Source of the DNA: Schistocerca nitens
Taxonomy: Eukaryota > Arthropoda > Insecta > Orthoptera > Acrididae
Direction of reading: 5' to 3'
NCBI RefSeq assembly: GCF_023898315.1
Contig: NC_064622.1
Coordinates: 358,403,234-358,467,233, forward strand
Length of the DNA: 64,000 nt
Position 1 is the stretch's first letter, and the number at the start of each line of letters is the position of its first letter. Shown here piece after piece: positions 13,388 to 24,318 of the stretch. The position numbers were made by a program, and so were the translations under genes. A model generated the notes under the pieces. The model ran no database searches, was not told where the DNA came from, and saw only the letters and a program-made list of their open reading frames with translations.

Positions 13388-13603
13388 CTCTACAAGGACT
13401 ACAGTGGGTCTACACCTTTGATGGCCCACCAGTACCATTATCTCTACAAGGACTGCAGTGAGCCTGCACTTTTGGTGGATCACCAATACCATAATCTCTA
13501 CTACGACTACAGTAGGTCTGCACCTGTGGTGGCCCACTAGTACCTTTATCTCATCAAGAAATACTGTGGGTCTGCTCTGTGATGACCTACCTACTAATAT
13601 TCT
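13388..13603 (+). repeat. 54-bp tandem repeat in element A 3' region
   Basis: Three clear copies start at 13388, 13442 and 13496, each beginning ctctac and containing gacta/gcagtg and a 'gcccaccagtaccat'-like end; a fourth, weaker copy starts at 13550. The unit length of 54 is divisible by three, but the frames contain stops in the later copies. Confidence 0.88.
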
Positions 13604-13908
13604 TCAAAACTTCGACTGATTCTGCTGTGGGTTTGCATGTCAAGAGTTACAACTGTCTTTCTGTTGAAAGGACAACAATACTTCTTCAAGACTGCATGGA
13701 AAGCCACTAATTCCGTGTGCATTTTCTTTTACTGATCAGACTTTGTGCAATGTAATTACTACTGTGATGAATGATCAGGAATGTCTTTATGAGAACAATT
13801 TTTACTTTTGACCAATATAGTATCAATAATTGTGTGCATTTGATATATTTTTACCGTTAATATAAAAAAAATTTGGGCACTGGCCAAAACAATTTGTAAA
13901 ATTTTTTT

Positions 13909-13926
13909 TGAGGAGCCTGGGGGCTA
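13909..13926 (+). promoter_or_regulatory. Element A polypurine tract
   Basis: The purine-rich stretch gaggagcctgggggcta lies directly before the 3' LTR, where the plus-strand primer of LTR retrotransposons is expected. It is interrupted by pyrimidines, so it may be mutated. Confidence 0.6.
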
Positions 13927-14625
13927 TGTAAGTAGGCTGTTTAGGTTTTTATGTGTGTCCGTCAGAAAGAGGAAATTTGTTAGACCGGATAACATGAGCT
14001 GATATACATATGATGACTTTTGAACATTATTAAGGTAAATACATTGTTTGTTCTCTATCAAAATCTTTCATTTGCTAACTATGCCTATCATTAAATAGTT
14101 AGAATTTTTCATTTAGCTGGCAGTATTGGCGCTCACTGTATTGCAGTAGCTCGAGTAACAAAGATTTTTGTGAGGTAAGTGATTCATGAAAGGTATAAGT
14201 TATTGTTAGTCAGGGCCATTCTTTTGTGGGGATTATAGAAAGTTAGATTGTGTTGCGTTAAAAAAAATATTGGGTCAAATTCAAATGGTTCAAATGGCTC
14301 TGAGCACTATGCAACTTAACTTCTGAGGTCATCAGTCGCCTAGAACTTAGAACTAATTAAACCTAACTAACCTAAGGACAACACACACATCCATGCCCAA
14401 GGCAGGATTCGAACCTGCGACCGTAGCGGTCGTTTGGCTCCAGACTGTAGCGCCTAGAACGGCACGGCCACTCTGGCAGCAATATTGTGTCACTTTAGTG
14501 ATGATCAGAATAAATAAGAAGAGAATTGTCTGAGTACGTTCAGTTTTACTCAGCTGTCTTTGTATCAAATAACGTAGGAGTTTACTGGTACAGTTACTCA
14601 TGAATCTTTCCAAGGGGACGTTTCA
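13927..14625 (+). repeat. Element A 3' LTR
   Basis: Starts TGTAAGTAGGCTG and ends GGGGACGTTTCA, followed by the GTAT target duplication. It lacks about 300 bp present near the start of the 5' LTR, and is split by a SINE at 14273-14480. Without the SINE it is about 490 bp. Confidence 0.9.
14273..14480 (-). mobile_element. tRNA-headed SINE in element A 3' LTR
   Basis: Minus-strand SINE with the body end tggttcaaatggctctgagc at its left and the tRNA-like head at its right; the head carries the B-box complement ggattcgaacctgcg. It is flanked by the 7-bp duplication AATATTG (14266-14272 and 14481-14487). It is internal to the LTR, so it is younger than element A. Confidence 0.9.
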
Positions 14626-14629
14626 GTAT

Positions 14630-14750
14630 GACAGCAACACATGCGTTAAACACTCGAAGTATCTAGATGAAATTATTGGAAACACTAACAATGAAAGAGT
14701 AAATAGAAAAACACGTGCAGAAAAACTACATAAAGCCCGCACAGTTACCT

Positions 14751-14752
<2 letters not shown>
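14630..14752 (+). pseudogene. LINE reverse transcriptase fragment, downstream half
   Basis: Open frame reading YDSNTCVKHSKYLDEIIG, then KTRAEKLHKARTVTW. It resembles the block after the catalytic box in jockey/CR1-like reverse transcriptases (H.KYLGVTLD followed by a KTRAK.. region). It is in frame with the fragment that ends at 1458, on the other side of element A. It runs into the TA microsatellite. Confidence 0.5.

Positions 14753-14816
<64 letters not shown>
14753..14816. repeat. (TA)n microsatellite
   Basis: About 32 uninterrupted TA units. Confidence 0.98.
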
Positions 14817-14819
<3 letters not shown>

Positions 14820-17059
14820 GTGCTCAAAAGTATCCAACCGACCTGAATTGCATTTCGCCTGATTTGCATGCAACCCGCATAACGCAGCTGTCTAGCAGGT
14901 CCTCTAATCACTCCTCAGCACAGTCGTTTGACTATTGAAAATGGTTCCAACAAGTCACCACTAGAAAACACTGCTCTGTATCGCAATAACTCAAGATGTA
15001 AAGTAATACCACGATACTACAAACATCAGGGAACACCTTTTCACAGGTAAGACTGTCCTTAAATTTTGTAAGTTCACATTTATTACAATACATGACATAC
15101 CTGAAATGTTACCACTCCCATTGTTACATCAGATAGGTAATGCACGTAGTAAGTTCGTCGTATTCATGATTTCCTCTTCAAAGTAACATACTGTACTTAT
15201 TATTTAACACAAAATGACATTAAAAATTTAAATTATTCACGAGCAGCTAGTTGAGAATACGTATGAACTTCAAATGACACGACGAACCGTCTCGTTCTGC
15301 ATATGGATTCAAACCCAGGTCATACAGAATAAGGGAAGATTTCCTGACTGATGGAAACTAACAGTCATTCCTGGCTAGGCATACAGAGGGTGTTATACCT
15401 CTATTTACACAGTATCAGTTAGCAAATATCAACTTCAAATTACATAACGTTAACATTTTTAACAAACGTGAATTCCTACCCAACATCTATTGTCCCTGTT
15501 AACGAACTACGAGAGATGTTAAATATTACTTCTGCAGAATCAACTGTGACATATCGGATTTTCTCGGCATTAGCTAGATATTTTAACTGAAACATCAGTG
15601 TTTTCCTTCCCAGGACTCCAGCCCGGCACCTACCGTTGTTATATTCTAGAGAAAACGAACGTTAAATATGAGTTTCTTACACCAGCAGCGACATGTGAGC
15701 ATGTTTGAACTAGAAATAATATGACGAAGAGTTCAGTGCTGACTGGGAATCGAACCTCACACATATCGTTGTTGAGTACACACAAAGAGACGTCAGCTAC
15801 GAATTTTACTCCACCAGCAGCTCGGAATAACATTCTTGAACTTGCAGTGATCTCGCGAATAGTTCTGTGTCTCACTGGGAGTCAAAAACGTCAGACATCG
15901 TTAGTGTTGACAACGAATGAAAATACATTAAAAATCAAAAGTATTAGCCACCAGCAGATAGGTGTTCCCATGCTAGAGCTTGATAACACATAATGAAAAC
16001 TTTAGTGCCGGGTCAGGATTCGAACCCATTCATGCGCAATATGTGGAGATGTTAGGAAACCTGCAGTTTTGAACAAACAACAAATTGTATTGTCACGAAG
16101 GGATCAAATTCTGCGTTAAGGGTGGTCTGAGTCGCATTCCCAGTTCAAGACCATTTTATCGGCATACAGAAGCTCAAATAAAAGATGGAATAAGTGTCCT
16201 GTAACTCTACATAGTGTTTGTTTCGTCACTAGAAATAAATAATTAGTATAAGAAAGGTTACTTGTGATAGAGTTTCTACATATCGCCACTCCTGCCTTTA
16301 TTTTGATTAACCTAGCGTCTACTTGGTAGAGAAGGAATATCATGTTTAATGTTAATCTCAGACCACAATGCCATTATACCTTCTTCACTTGGCGTAGCCA
16401 GAAGAGAATAGAATCTGTCTCTCCCTATCAAAAATCATTGGCAGAAGTTGGAATTGAAACCAGACCATAACAATATGAACCTATCATGAAACCAACAGAC
16501 CACTAAACCCTCTGCTCTTTGACTCATTTTTCTATCGTAACGCCGTTATGCCGCACTGGATGAGAATTCTGACACACAGGCTCCCTGTAGTGGTCTGGAG
16601 CATGTTCAGTACATTGATTTGCTTGGTTGACCGAATCGCCATGAACTAGCTGCCTTGGCTACCCAGTGTATTCGACTCTATTTGGTAATCACCAAAACAA
16701 AATCACGTAACTGCCACCTACACAGAGCTGCCCACACTGTAGGATGCATAAATATAAATAGGAAGTGTTCCTTTCCACTTGAGCTACTCTATTGCGCTGT
16801 TTGTTGAAAACATCGTGCAGTGCAAAAGAAAAGCTTTAACTGTCTGTATCTCAGAATTCTAGATCCAGCGATATGCATTTTCTCACAGCACTGTGAAATG
16901 CGGAAGTTCTGCAGGAACTGCTGTTGACTTCTGGAGGTGCTGGCGCTATGTGTCAGGTAGTAGCGTAAGGCTAAGTGTCGCGAGTTTGAGTGCATTCACT
17001 GCACTACATTTTTTTAAAATGGAATTTTCCTGTCTGCTGAAGTTATCTATCTAATGGAA
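14817..17059. other. Intergenic DNA with a degenerate repeat array
   Basis: No gene recognised. The clearest structure is a set of ~130-140-bp units between about 15270 and 16030, described separately. 16030-17059 holds short open frames on both strands with no family motif, ending at the CTTT target site of element B. Confidence 0.5.
15290..16030. repeat. Degenerate ~135-bp repeat units, first block
   Basis: The motif caccagcag recurs at 15679, 15811 and 15951 (spacing ~132 and ~140). A motif of the form ctggga(a/g)tcgaacc recurs at about 15744, 15875 and 16010, with an earlier relative at 15305. The second motif resembles the complement of a tRNA gene B-box. The units are diverged and I cannot define exact edges. 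Confidence 0.55.
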
Positions 17060-17063
17060 CTTT

Positions 17064-17985
17064 TGGAAGTTGCGAGCTCTATCTTCTTATCTCGTGTTTT
17101 CTACTGAAAATCTCGTGCTTGTACTCTTGTTAACTATTACAGAGATCGCCAAAACTTTATTCTTTTTTTTTATTGGTCCTGTGCGCAACAAATAACTTAC
17201 TTGGTCTTTCTGCTGCCACTGCTTGATCTACTGCATTCCATTATTTAACAAAAACAGAAAAAACTATTATTCATGCTGAGTGCAATGCATGTTCTGTATG
17301 GAGGCTCCTGCAGTTGCTGCGGCTGCTGCTGCTTACTACAACTACATATAATTCAAGAGAAAGGGTTTGGTCAAATCTAAACTCGATAAATGATAACCCA
17401 AACAAAAAACTATATTCTGAAAGCGATTCTTTCTCATTCAATTAACAAAACGCTAGAAGCTATCTGAACAATCGCATCATTTGTAAATCTGCCTCCAGTG
17501 ACGTTAAAGCAATATTACAAATTAATCAAACTCTTGAGACAGACTGAAATACTTCTCAATTGAATACATGGTGAAACAATTCCCTGACAATTACAAAAGA
17601 AATCAATGACAAAAATCAATGCTTAATCTAACAATGGTTTCCCCTTAAGAATTCAATTCGTATCATTATCAAAATTACCGTCTGCTGCTATGCGCATACA
17701 CAAACCCTTTTCTTTAAATTAATGTGTGCTGCAAATTATAAAAAATATCAACTAAATACCAAATCCTGTGTCACTGCTGGCGGACACTGCAGTACGGCAG
17801 CTTGGCGACGACCCCTCGCCCAACACACCTGCGCACCACAGCAGGCGGGCTCCTACACTGGCTTCCAAACTGCCACTAGTTAATCCGTGCGCTGCGAGAC
17901 GCGACAACAATATCTTAGATTCCAGAGCTTGTGTATGCGTGCTGTAGCCAACCTTTACATCCTAAGAGAGTATTGTCAACTCTCA
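17064..17985 (-). repeat. Element B 3' LTR
   Basis: On the minus strand it begins TGAGAGTTG and ends CTTCCA; 922 bp. It matches 27709-28635 along its length, including the CAG-type block around 17310-17335 and the taatccgtgcgctgcgagac block near 17881. Confidence 0.92.
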
Positions 17986-18004
17986 TAACCCCCAACCTCA
18001 TTTT
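17986..18004 (-). promoter_or_regulatory. Element B polypurine tract
   Basis: The minus strand reads aaatgaggttgggggtta immediately before the LTR start TGAGAG, the expected plus-strand priming site. Confidence 0.75.
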
Positions 18005-18585
18005 TGAAAATTTTGCGGGGTGATTCTTGCCTAACATATTGGCAAGGAACAAACACTAAATTTTTTTTACAAAACGACGAAAACATTAAGCAAAGAGAAA
18101 AAATATTACAATTTATATCTAATGACTAAAAGTATTTCTTGCTTAGCGTCTAAGTAAATTTTTTTTGCAAAAGGACGAAAGTTTTCTTTCATGGCATATA
18201 GGCAAGAGAAAATGTTAAAATTTCATACAAAATGGCAGAAATGTTGCTTGCTTAATTGATTGGAAAGGAGAAAACATGGCTCCTTTTACAAAAATAATAT
18301 GAAAATGTTGCTAGCCTAGTATGTATGTAACAAGAAAACATTAAAGGAAAATAACAAGATCATATAAGTTTTAACATATGTGTAACAGTAACTACTTAAG
18401 CATGGAATTGTCTTCAATAAGCTAATATAAGCTAATAACCAGTAAAAAATAATATTTTATTTTCTGCATTTGGGCACTTACGTTTCTATGACATTAATCA
18501 GTAGTGGTCTGACTACATGATACTGTATGTTTTTATGCTCGCAGTTCCCTCTGGTCAAAAGAAACCAGGCCTACATGTTTTAAGT

Positions 18586-18854
18586 GCAGTAGACTCAGGA
18601 ATTTCATATCCACTGACAACCACACTAATATTCCAACATTAGTTAATTTAAGGTGTAGGCAAACTCAGGGACTTCATATCCACTGACAACCACACCTGAA
18701 GTCAAATTTTCCTCTGGTGAGACAGTTTGACAATATGCAGACTCAGGGACCTTGTTTCCACTGACAACCATATGTAACGTCCACTTTCCCAGGATGACAC
18801 AGTTTTGACAGTGTTGGCAGACTCAAGGACCTCATGTCCACTGACAACCACACG
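18586..18854. repeat. Four dispersed repeats, element B 3' region
   Basis: The motif gcagactcagggac followed by ccactgacaaccacac occurs four times, starting near 18586, 18657, 18737 and 18817, i.e. every 70-80 bp, with variable sequence between copies. Confidence 0.88.
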
Positions 18855-19075
18855 TCACTGCGTTATTGCATAAGTACCTCCTCAAACGTATGTAGTACAA
18901 GTCTCGGTCGAGTATTTCTCTACACTGAAAACGTCATATTTTATAGAAGATAGATTCTCCCTTTAAAATACGATATCTCTACCCTAATTACAGAAATTAA
19001 GCAAGGAATAATATTATATCATATAAACAGGCATGTGAGCTCTGAGCTCATTCAAATGTTTTCTTTAACTCTATT

Positions 19076-19255
19076 GCCACAGCAATTACAGATTTGTGGC
19101 ATATATCTCAAGTCATGAATAATATGAGGCTCACCACATGGTGGCAAAGTCAATTATCTTTAAATTTCTCGCCACAGCAGTCACAGATTTGTGACATGTA
19201 TTTTTCAATTCAATCGTAATATGAGGCTCATCACACGGTGGCAAGTTAATTTTCT
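19076..19255. repeat. 95-bp direct duplication, element B 3' region
   Basis: Copies starting at 19076 and 19171 share gccacagca..tacagatttgtg, then aatatgaggctca(c/t)cacat/cggtggcaa. About 80 percent alike by eye. Confidence 0.8.
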
Positions 19256-21136
19256 TACGATTAGTTTGGCCAATAACAGTGGCGAAGTTTTGATTGTGAC
19301 CACAAATGTGGCACCATACAAAAAAATAGCATTGTAATTTCAAGGCATAAATCCTGTGCCATCGAACTCTAATTACCTACTATTTTTACATTACTAGTGA
19401 TGCTGAAAAAGAATGTTACAATATTTGTTACAATATTTGTTAAGTATATTTTGGTTATAAAATATTTAAATAATCCTACAAATAGAGAAGTAATTCCATA
19501 GTGATGCTATTATATATAATAAAAGTTACAGAATCATTTAGAAAAAGTCTAGCCAACGGCTCGCCAAAACAGTTCATGAATATGTACAAAATTTAGTGAA
19601 TAATTATGTGACTTTACGTCCGAATCTTTACACTCTAATTACTAAGTTATACCAAATTTATAATTATTAGTCTGTAATGACTGTCATCATTTCTGATGTC
19701 AAACGTCAATGTCTGTGGTATAGCGTCTCAATCGTTTTTATATGGAGTCCTCATTGTCTCTGTTTGGAGGCCTCCCTAGTCTTTGTATGAATCTGTGTGG
19801 CCATACCTTGGATGGTCACAAAGAACAAGAATAAGAAACAACCTACAAAGTACATAATAAAAAAATAGATTATTAACAAAAGACAACACACAAAACCCCT
19901 CCATCAGTCCAGTAGAACCTGAAAGAAATGGAATTAAATTGATTTACACATTCATAAAATATGGCAGATACTCTCGCCTCTTGGCGTAAGAGTCATTTCG
20001 CTCTGGAAAGAGAAAAGAAATCGTTTAATGCACGACATAATTATCTAGGTCATAGCTCGGTGTTTTTGTCACGGCCGACTGTTTCCGGAACGTCTTTCTT
20101 CTCGCGACCCTTAACGGTAAGCGTGGTACGCTCCGATCTGAAAATATCGTCTACTACACAAAATTACGTCACGTTAAGTGCTTTCGTTTCTGCAATGGAG
20201 AAAACTTCCGTTGCGATCATGTTTCCTGTAAGAAATGCAATAAATTCAACCTTAACAACAATAAGAAGAGAAACAACACTATCATTCTTACCATTCCACA
20301 ATTTCACAGAGCAGAAAAAAAATATTCTTGGCACTCATTCATCACATGATTCAACACTTTGCTGTGTATTTGTATCAGAACTCCTTTCGTGACTCATTGC
20401 TATGTTTTAACTTTATTGTGACTTAGATTTTAAGTAAGTGTGTACTCTACCTTAACATTACTGTGACTTAAATTTTACGTAAATGTTTATAAGCTATATC
20501 TTCCTTCATAGAATACCGTTGTGGGTTTCTTCGTTTAGAAGTGTATCTTTATTACCTTCTCTTGTTCTATAAATGTCTGCAAAGTGCTCCCTCATTGTGT
20601 CACACTAACCATGAGTGGTCCATAAATCCTAATACGCCTTACCTGGCAAACTAATAAACACGAAAAATCCACATAAATCGTCACTCTTCAAACTACCTCA
20701 TAAATCAGAACAAGTGTCAGTTCGAAGGTTTCCTAATTATACTATTACCCATCAAATATACCTTCGCAATTCAGAGCCACTTATACACTATATTTTACCA
20801 GAAGATAATGTCAACAGTTTCTGTTATTTCATGTTATTTCTCCCTAAAAACGTACATAGTTATTTCTTGCATTTTCCTTCAAATACGAAAATTTCATTGT
20901 TTCAGTGAACAGTCGCGAAGTTCTCATTCTCTCAAACAATACAAATCATTCATAATCATTCATTCTTGGTCTTTCATACAGGATAGATTGATGGTAAAAG
21001 ATCAATAGATAAACAGGTTAGTAAAAGATTATGAAACAGTACTGAAAACTAAAATTGGACGAATATACTGTAACGGCTGGGGCACCTATGCTCGCCAAAC
21101 ATATATTTACTAAAGATCAGTAAAACCCCTAGGGCC

Positions 21137-22243
21137 TTATTCGTTGAAAATTTTAATGTGTGATAAGCGATGAAGACCTCGCGATTTATGTGTTCGTATT
21201 GTCTCAAGTTCCACAGCGTTTGTGTGTGCAATGCGTCGTATACCGAAGGGTCCTTCATACACCAAGAAAAACTTCCTACTCAAATATTTTCCCTTATCAG
21301 ATAGTCGATGTGATCCAAGCAATACTTTTTGATCTACCTGTAAATTCTTGACGTTGACTCGTGGATTATGCAGCTTCTTTCTTCTGTTTGCAGCTTTCTT
21401 GATCTTCTGTAATGCTGTACTTACCACTTCATGGTGTCTTAAACGTCGCTGTGCAGGGAACGCTACTAATTGTTTTATCTTATCTGGTGGTTGTTTATTT
21501 TTTAACACAAGCAGTGGAGGCAGGGTAGTGGAATCATTAGGTAGTTCATTAATAATGTTTTGGAAATCGGATAAATGTACGTCCCAGTTTCTATGTTGGC
21601 GATGGCAGTACAATCTGCAAAGTTTACCTAACTCCTTCATGATACGTCCTGATGGGTTACATGATGGCATAAAACGTGATATAAATACTGGTTTAATTTT
21701 CCTGCGTCGCAAGGTTTTCAGCCAACTGTTGGAACGGAATTGTGGGCCATTGTCAGAAATCACCTTGTCAACGTGCCCTACTTCCTTCAAGAAATTCTTG
21801 ACGAATGCTGTAGAAACTGATTTTGCTGTAGCTCTTCGTAAAGGTGTGAATGAGACAAATTTCGAAGTAAGCTCAACAGCTATGAAAACATATGAATGGC
21901 CTTGTCTAGATCTTATTACTGGTCCGAAGATGTCCACGGCAGCCATCTCTTTCAATTTGACTGGGATGATTGGAAATAGTGGTGTTCTGTGTGTCACTGT
22001 TGGTGGTTTTGCTTTCTGACATAACTTGCATATTGGCAAGACTTTACAGATTCTCTTTTCCATATTGTAAAAATAACGTGTGTCTCGTAATTTTTGAAAA
22101 CATTTCTTCGCACCAAAGTGGGCATAACTGAGATGTGTGTACCAAATGAGTTTATTTACAAGTTCGTCTGGTATGCATAAAACCCAAGAAGGACTGTCAG
22201 GACGTCTGCGCCTGAATAAGATGTTATCACGTATGATATAAAA
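21137..22243 (-). pseudogene. Element B integrase, catalytic Glu replaced
   Basis: Integrase region, open from just below the stop at 22244-22246 to the TAG-type end at 21137. The N-terminal zinc-finger is visible as HLSYAHFGAKKC...ICKLCQK (two His, CxxC). The core shows AAVDIFGPV (first Asp) and VISDNGPQFRS (second Asp). At the third position the sequence is CNPSGRIMKELG, where element A has CNPSERIMKK, so the catalytic Glu appears to be Gly (GAA to GGA). The C-terminal domain ends ETIRTHKSRGLHRLSHIKIF, matching element A. The frame is continuous with RNase H except for the one stop. Confidence 0.87.
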
Positions 22244-22900
22244 CTATCTTATAGCAGGATGTGACTTACTCTTCCACTTCCTTTTTATATCCTTCCAAAT
22301 CGAATCTTTTTCTTGTTCACGAGCAATGTCACTTAATGAGGATGAAATGAAGTTTTCAAAAGCAACCTTCTGCATGTAGAGTAAGCTGTAATTATTTTCT
22401 AGGCAATATTCCTCGTTACTTTGAGCTAAACCAACAGGTGCTCGTGAAAGCGCATCAGCAATGATGTTTTGTGAACCTGGAATATATATAACAGTGAAGT
22501 TAAATTTCTGAAGAAACAAAGCCCAACGTTTTAAACGGTCGTGATTTAATTTGGCTGACATGAGAAATTGTAACGCCCGATGGTCGGTGTATACTTTTGT
22601 GTGCTTGCCTTGCAGATAGTAACGAAATTTATCAAACGCCCATACTATGGCTAATGCTTTCAGCTCCGTGACTGAATAGTTGCGCTCTGATTTTGTTAAT
22701 ACTCGACTGGCAAAAGCTATACTTTTCTGAGTAAGAATTCCATTTTCAACAACTTCTTGGAACAAATGGACACCAAGCCCAGATCTTGAGCTATCTGTCG
22801 AAAGGCAAAAATCAAGGGATAAATCAGGATGTGACAATATAGGTGCATTCAGTAGTGCAGTTTTCAAATCGTGGTACTCTGTTTGAGCATCATGATCCCA
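22244..22900 (-). pseudogene. Element B RNase H
   Basis: Open frame 22867-22247 with the RNase H landmarks LDFCLSTDSSRSGLG (catalytic Asp region), SKSER-NYSVTELKALAIVWA (catalytic Glu), VYTDHRALQFL (Asp) and YIPGSQNIIADALSRAP (last Asp). It ends at an in-frame TAG (22244-22246) that separates it from integrase. A frameshift near 22900 separates it from reverse transcriptase. All the catalytic acidic residues I look for are present. Confidence 0.88.
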
Positions 22901-23788
22901 TCCCAGACTGTGTTCTTACCTGTTAGTTGACATAATCTAGGTGTTGACAAGCTTTGTCGGCTAATAAAACTACGATAAAAATTTATTAGTCCCAAAAATC
23001 CTCTTAACTGTCGCTTGCTTGTTGGTAGGGGCATTTCTTTGATGGCATTTAATTTTTCTGGATCAGGTAGAATGCCTTTTGTTGTAACAATGTGGCCAAG
23101 AAATTTGATTTGTGTTCTACCGAAGTCCGATTTCTCTAAATTGACTGTAATGCCATGTTCCCGAAATGTTTGTAATAATTCACTTAATACTTGCTTGTGT
23201 TTTGTCCGTGAATTTTCTGCGATCAAAATGTCGTCAACGTAAGTGGTGATCCTATCTTTTAAGTGTGTCGGTAATATTGTATTCAAACCACGGATAAATG
23301 CAGCTGACGAAATGTTGAGACCAAATGGCAATGTTCGAAATTTGTAACAGTTTCCAAAACAGAGGAAAGCTGTGTATTTCCTACACCTCGGATTTAATTC
23401 TATTTGCCAAAAACTACTTCTTAAATCCAAAGATGTCATCACCTTCACTCCATGGAATTTTTGCAATAGTTCATCTAGTGTCTGTGGTCTATCGGTTTCA
23501 GGTTGGATTACTGTGTTAATTTGTCTGGAATCAAGAACCAGTCAAATGGAATTATCCCTTTTCTTAACCACGTGTAATGGGCTGTTATATGAACTCGCAG
23601 CAGGTTCGATGATTTCCTGCTCTAACATGGATGGTATTTCCTGTTTGACTTTGTATGTCAATGGGATGACGTACGGTGGTACAAAAAATTTATTATGTTC
23701 CTTGACCTTGAATTCATAAAGAAAGTTACGTATTGTTCCTGTCTTTTGAGAAAAAACTTCACAATTTGTTTGTAATATTTCAAATAAC
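22864..23788 (-). pseudogene. Element B reverse transcriptase
   Basis: Ty3/gypsy reverse transcriptase. In order: EIIEPAASSYNSPLHVVKK (about 23610), then SI-stop-LVLDSRQIN, where one TGA (probably from CGA) interrupts the frame near 23545. Then TSLDLRSSFWQIEL, TLPFGLNISSAAF and TTYVDDILIAE, so the catalytic YVDD box is intact. FLGHIVTTKGI and LRGFLGLINFYRSFI follow. The LINE at 23789-24318 sits just upstream, cutting the protease-RT linker between ELFE and ILQTNCEVF. Lesions in this domain: one stop, one insertion nearby and one frameshift at its end. Confidence 0.9.
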
Positions 23789-24318
23789 TGACGATGCTCG
23801 AGGTAGAAGGGATATAAAATGTAGACTGGCAATGGCAAGGAAAGCGTTTCTGAAGAAGTGAAATTTGTTAACATCGAGTATAGATTTAAGTGTCAGGAAG
23901 TCGTTTTGAAAGTATTTGTATGGAGTGTAGCCATGTTTGGACGTGAAACATGTGGACGATAAATAGTTTGGATAAGAAGAGAATAGAAGCTTTCGAAATG
24001 TGGTGCTACAGAAGAATGCTGAAGATTACATGGGTAGATCGGATAACTAATGAGGTGGTATTGAATAGAATTGGGGAGAAGAGGAGTTTGTGGCACAACT
24101 TGACAAGAAGAAGGGACCGGTTGGTAGGACATGTTCTGAGGCATCAAGGGATCACAAATTTAGCATTGGAGGGCAGCGTGGAGGGTAAAAATCGTAGAGG
24201 GAGACCAAGAGACGAATACACCAAGCAGATTCAGAAGGATGTAGGTAGCTTGCACAGGATAGAGTAGCATGGAGAACTACATCAAACCAGTCTCAGGACT
24301 GAAGACAACAACAACAAC
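23789..24318 (+). mobile_element. 5'-truncated LINE inserted in element B
   Basis: Plus-strand 3' end of an RTE-type LINE. It reads DIKCRLAMARKAF at its start, later FEMWCYRRMLKITW and VLRHQGITNLALEG, and ends ccagtctcaggactgaagac followed by acaacaacaacaac. It is flanked by the 13-bp duplication ATTTCAAATAACT (about 23776-23788 and 24319-24331); the start of the LINE shares a few bases with the target, consistent with microhomology at the 5' junction. An open frame runs 23950-24267. It is the same subfamily as 4801-6573. Confidence 0.9.

Larger units (their letters stand above)
9879..13926 (+). other. Element A long 3' noncoding region
   Basis: Four kilobases between the integrase stop and the 3' LTR hold no open frame above ~80 codons and no recognisable envelope gene. 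The sequence is AT-rich. Its only clear structure is the tandem repeat at 13388-13603 and the purine tract at the end. Element B has a similar ~3.1-kb region in the same place, but I see no obvious sequence match between the two. Confidence 0.75.
1459..14625 (+). mobile_element. Ty3/gypsy LTR retrotransposon, element A
   Basis: This is a complete but dead LTR retrotransposon. Both LTRs begin TGTAAGTAGGCTG and end TTTCA, and are flanked by the 4-bp direct repeat GTAT (1455-1458 and 14626-14629). A primer-binding site follows the 5' LTR and a purine-rich tract precedes the 3' LTR. Order inside is gag, protease, reverse transcriptase, RNase H, integrase, the Ty3/gypsy order. About 4 kb of DNA without open frames separates integrase from the 3' LTR, and I see no envelope gene. 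A minus-strand LINE (4801-6573) lies between gag and protease and a SINE lies in the 3' LTR. The LTRs differ from each other at roughly one base in ten in the shared part, so the insertion is old. Confidence 0.93.
18005..21136 (-). other. Element B long 3' noncoding region
   Basis: Between integrase and the 3' LTR lie 3.1 kb with no recognisable coding sequence on the element's own strand and no envelope gene. A 143-codon open frame at 19961-20392 runs on the opposite strand, but has no motif I recognise. Two families of short direct repeats (18586-18854 and 19076-19255) are the visible structure. Confidence 0.7.

Noticed and set aside
9879..13926. Envelope gene making element A an errantivirus-like element
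   Set aside because: No signal peptide, no transmembrane or furin-type motif and no open frame above ~80 codons in this region.
14600..14938. 112-codon open frame across the TA microsatellite, and its reverse
   Set aside because: The middle is an Ile-Tyr run from TA repeats; the start is the LINE fragment. Not a gene.
19961..20392. 143-codon plus-strand frame inside element B 3' region
   Set aside because: Opposite to the element's coding strand, no motif or recognisable start context, no relative in element A. Kept only as something to check.
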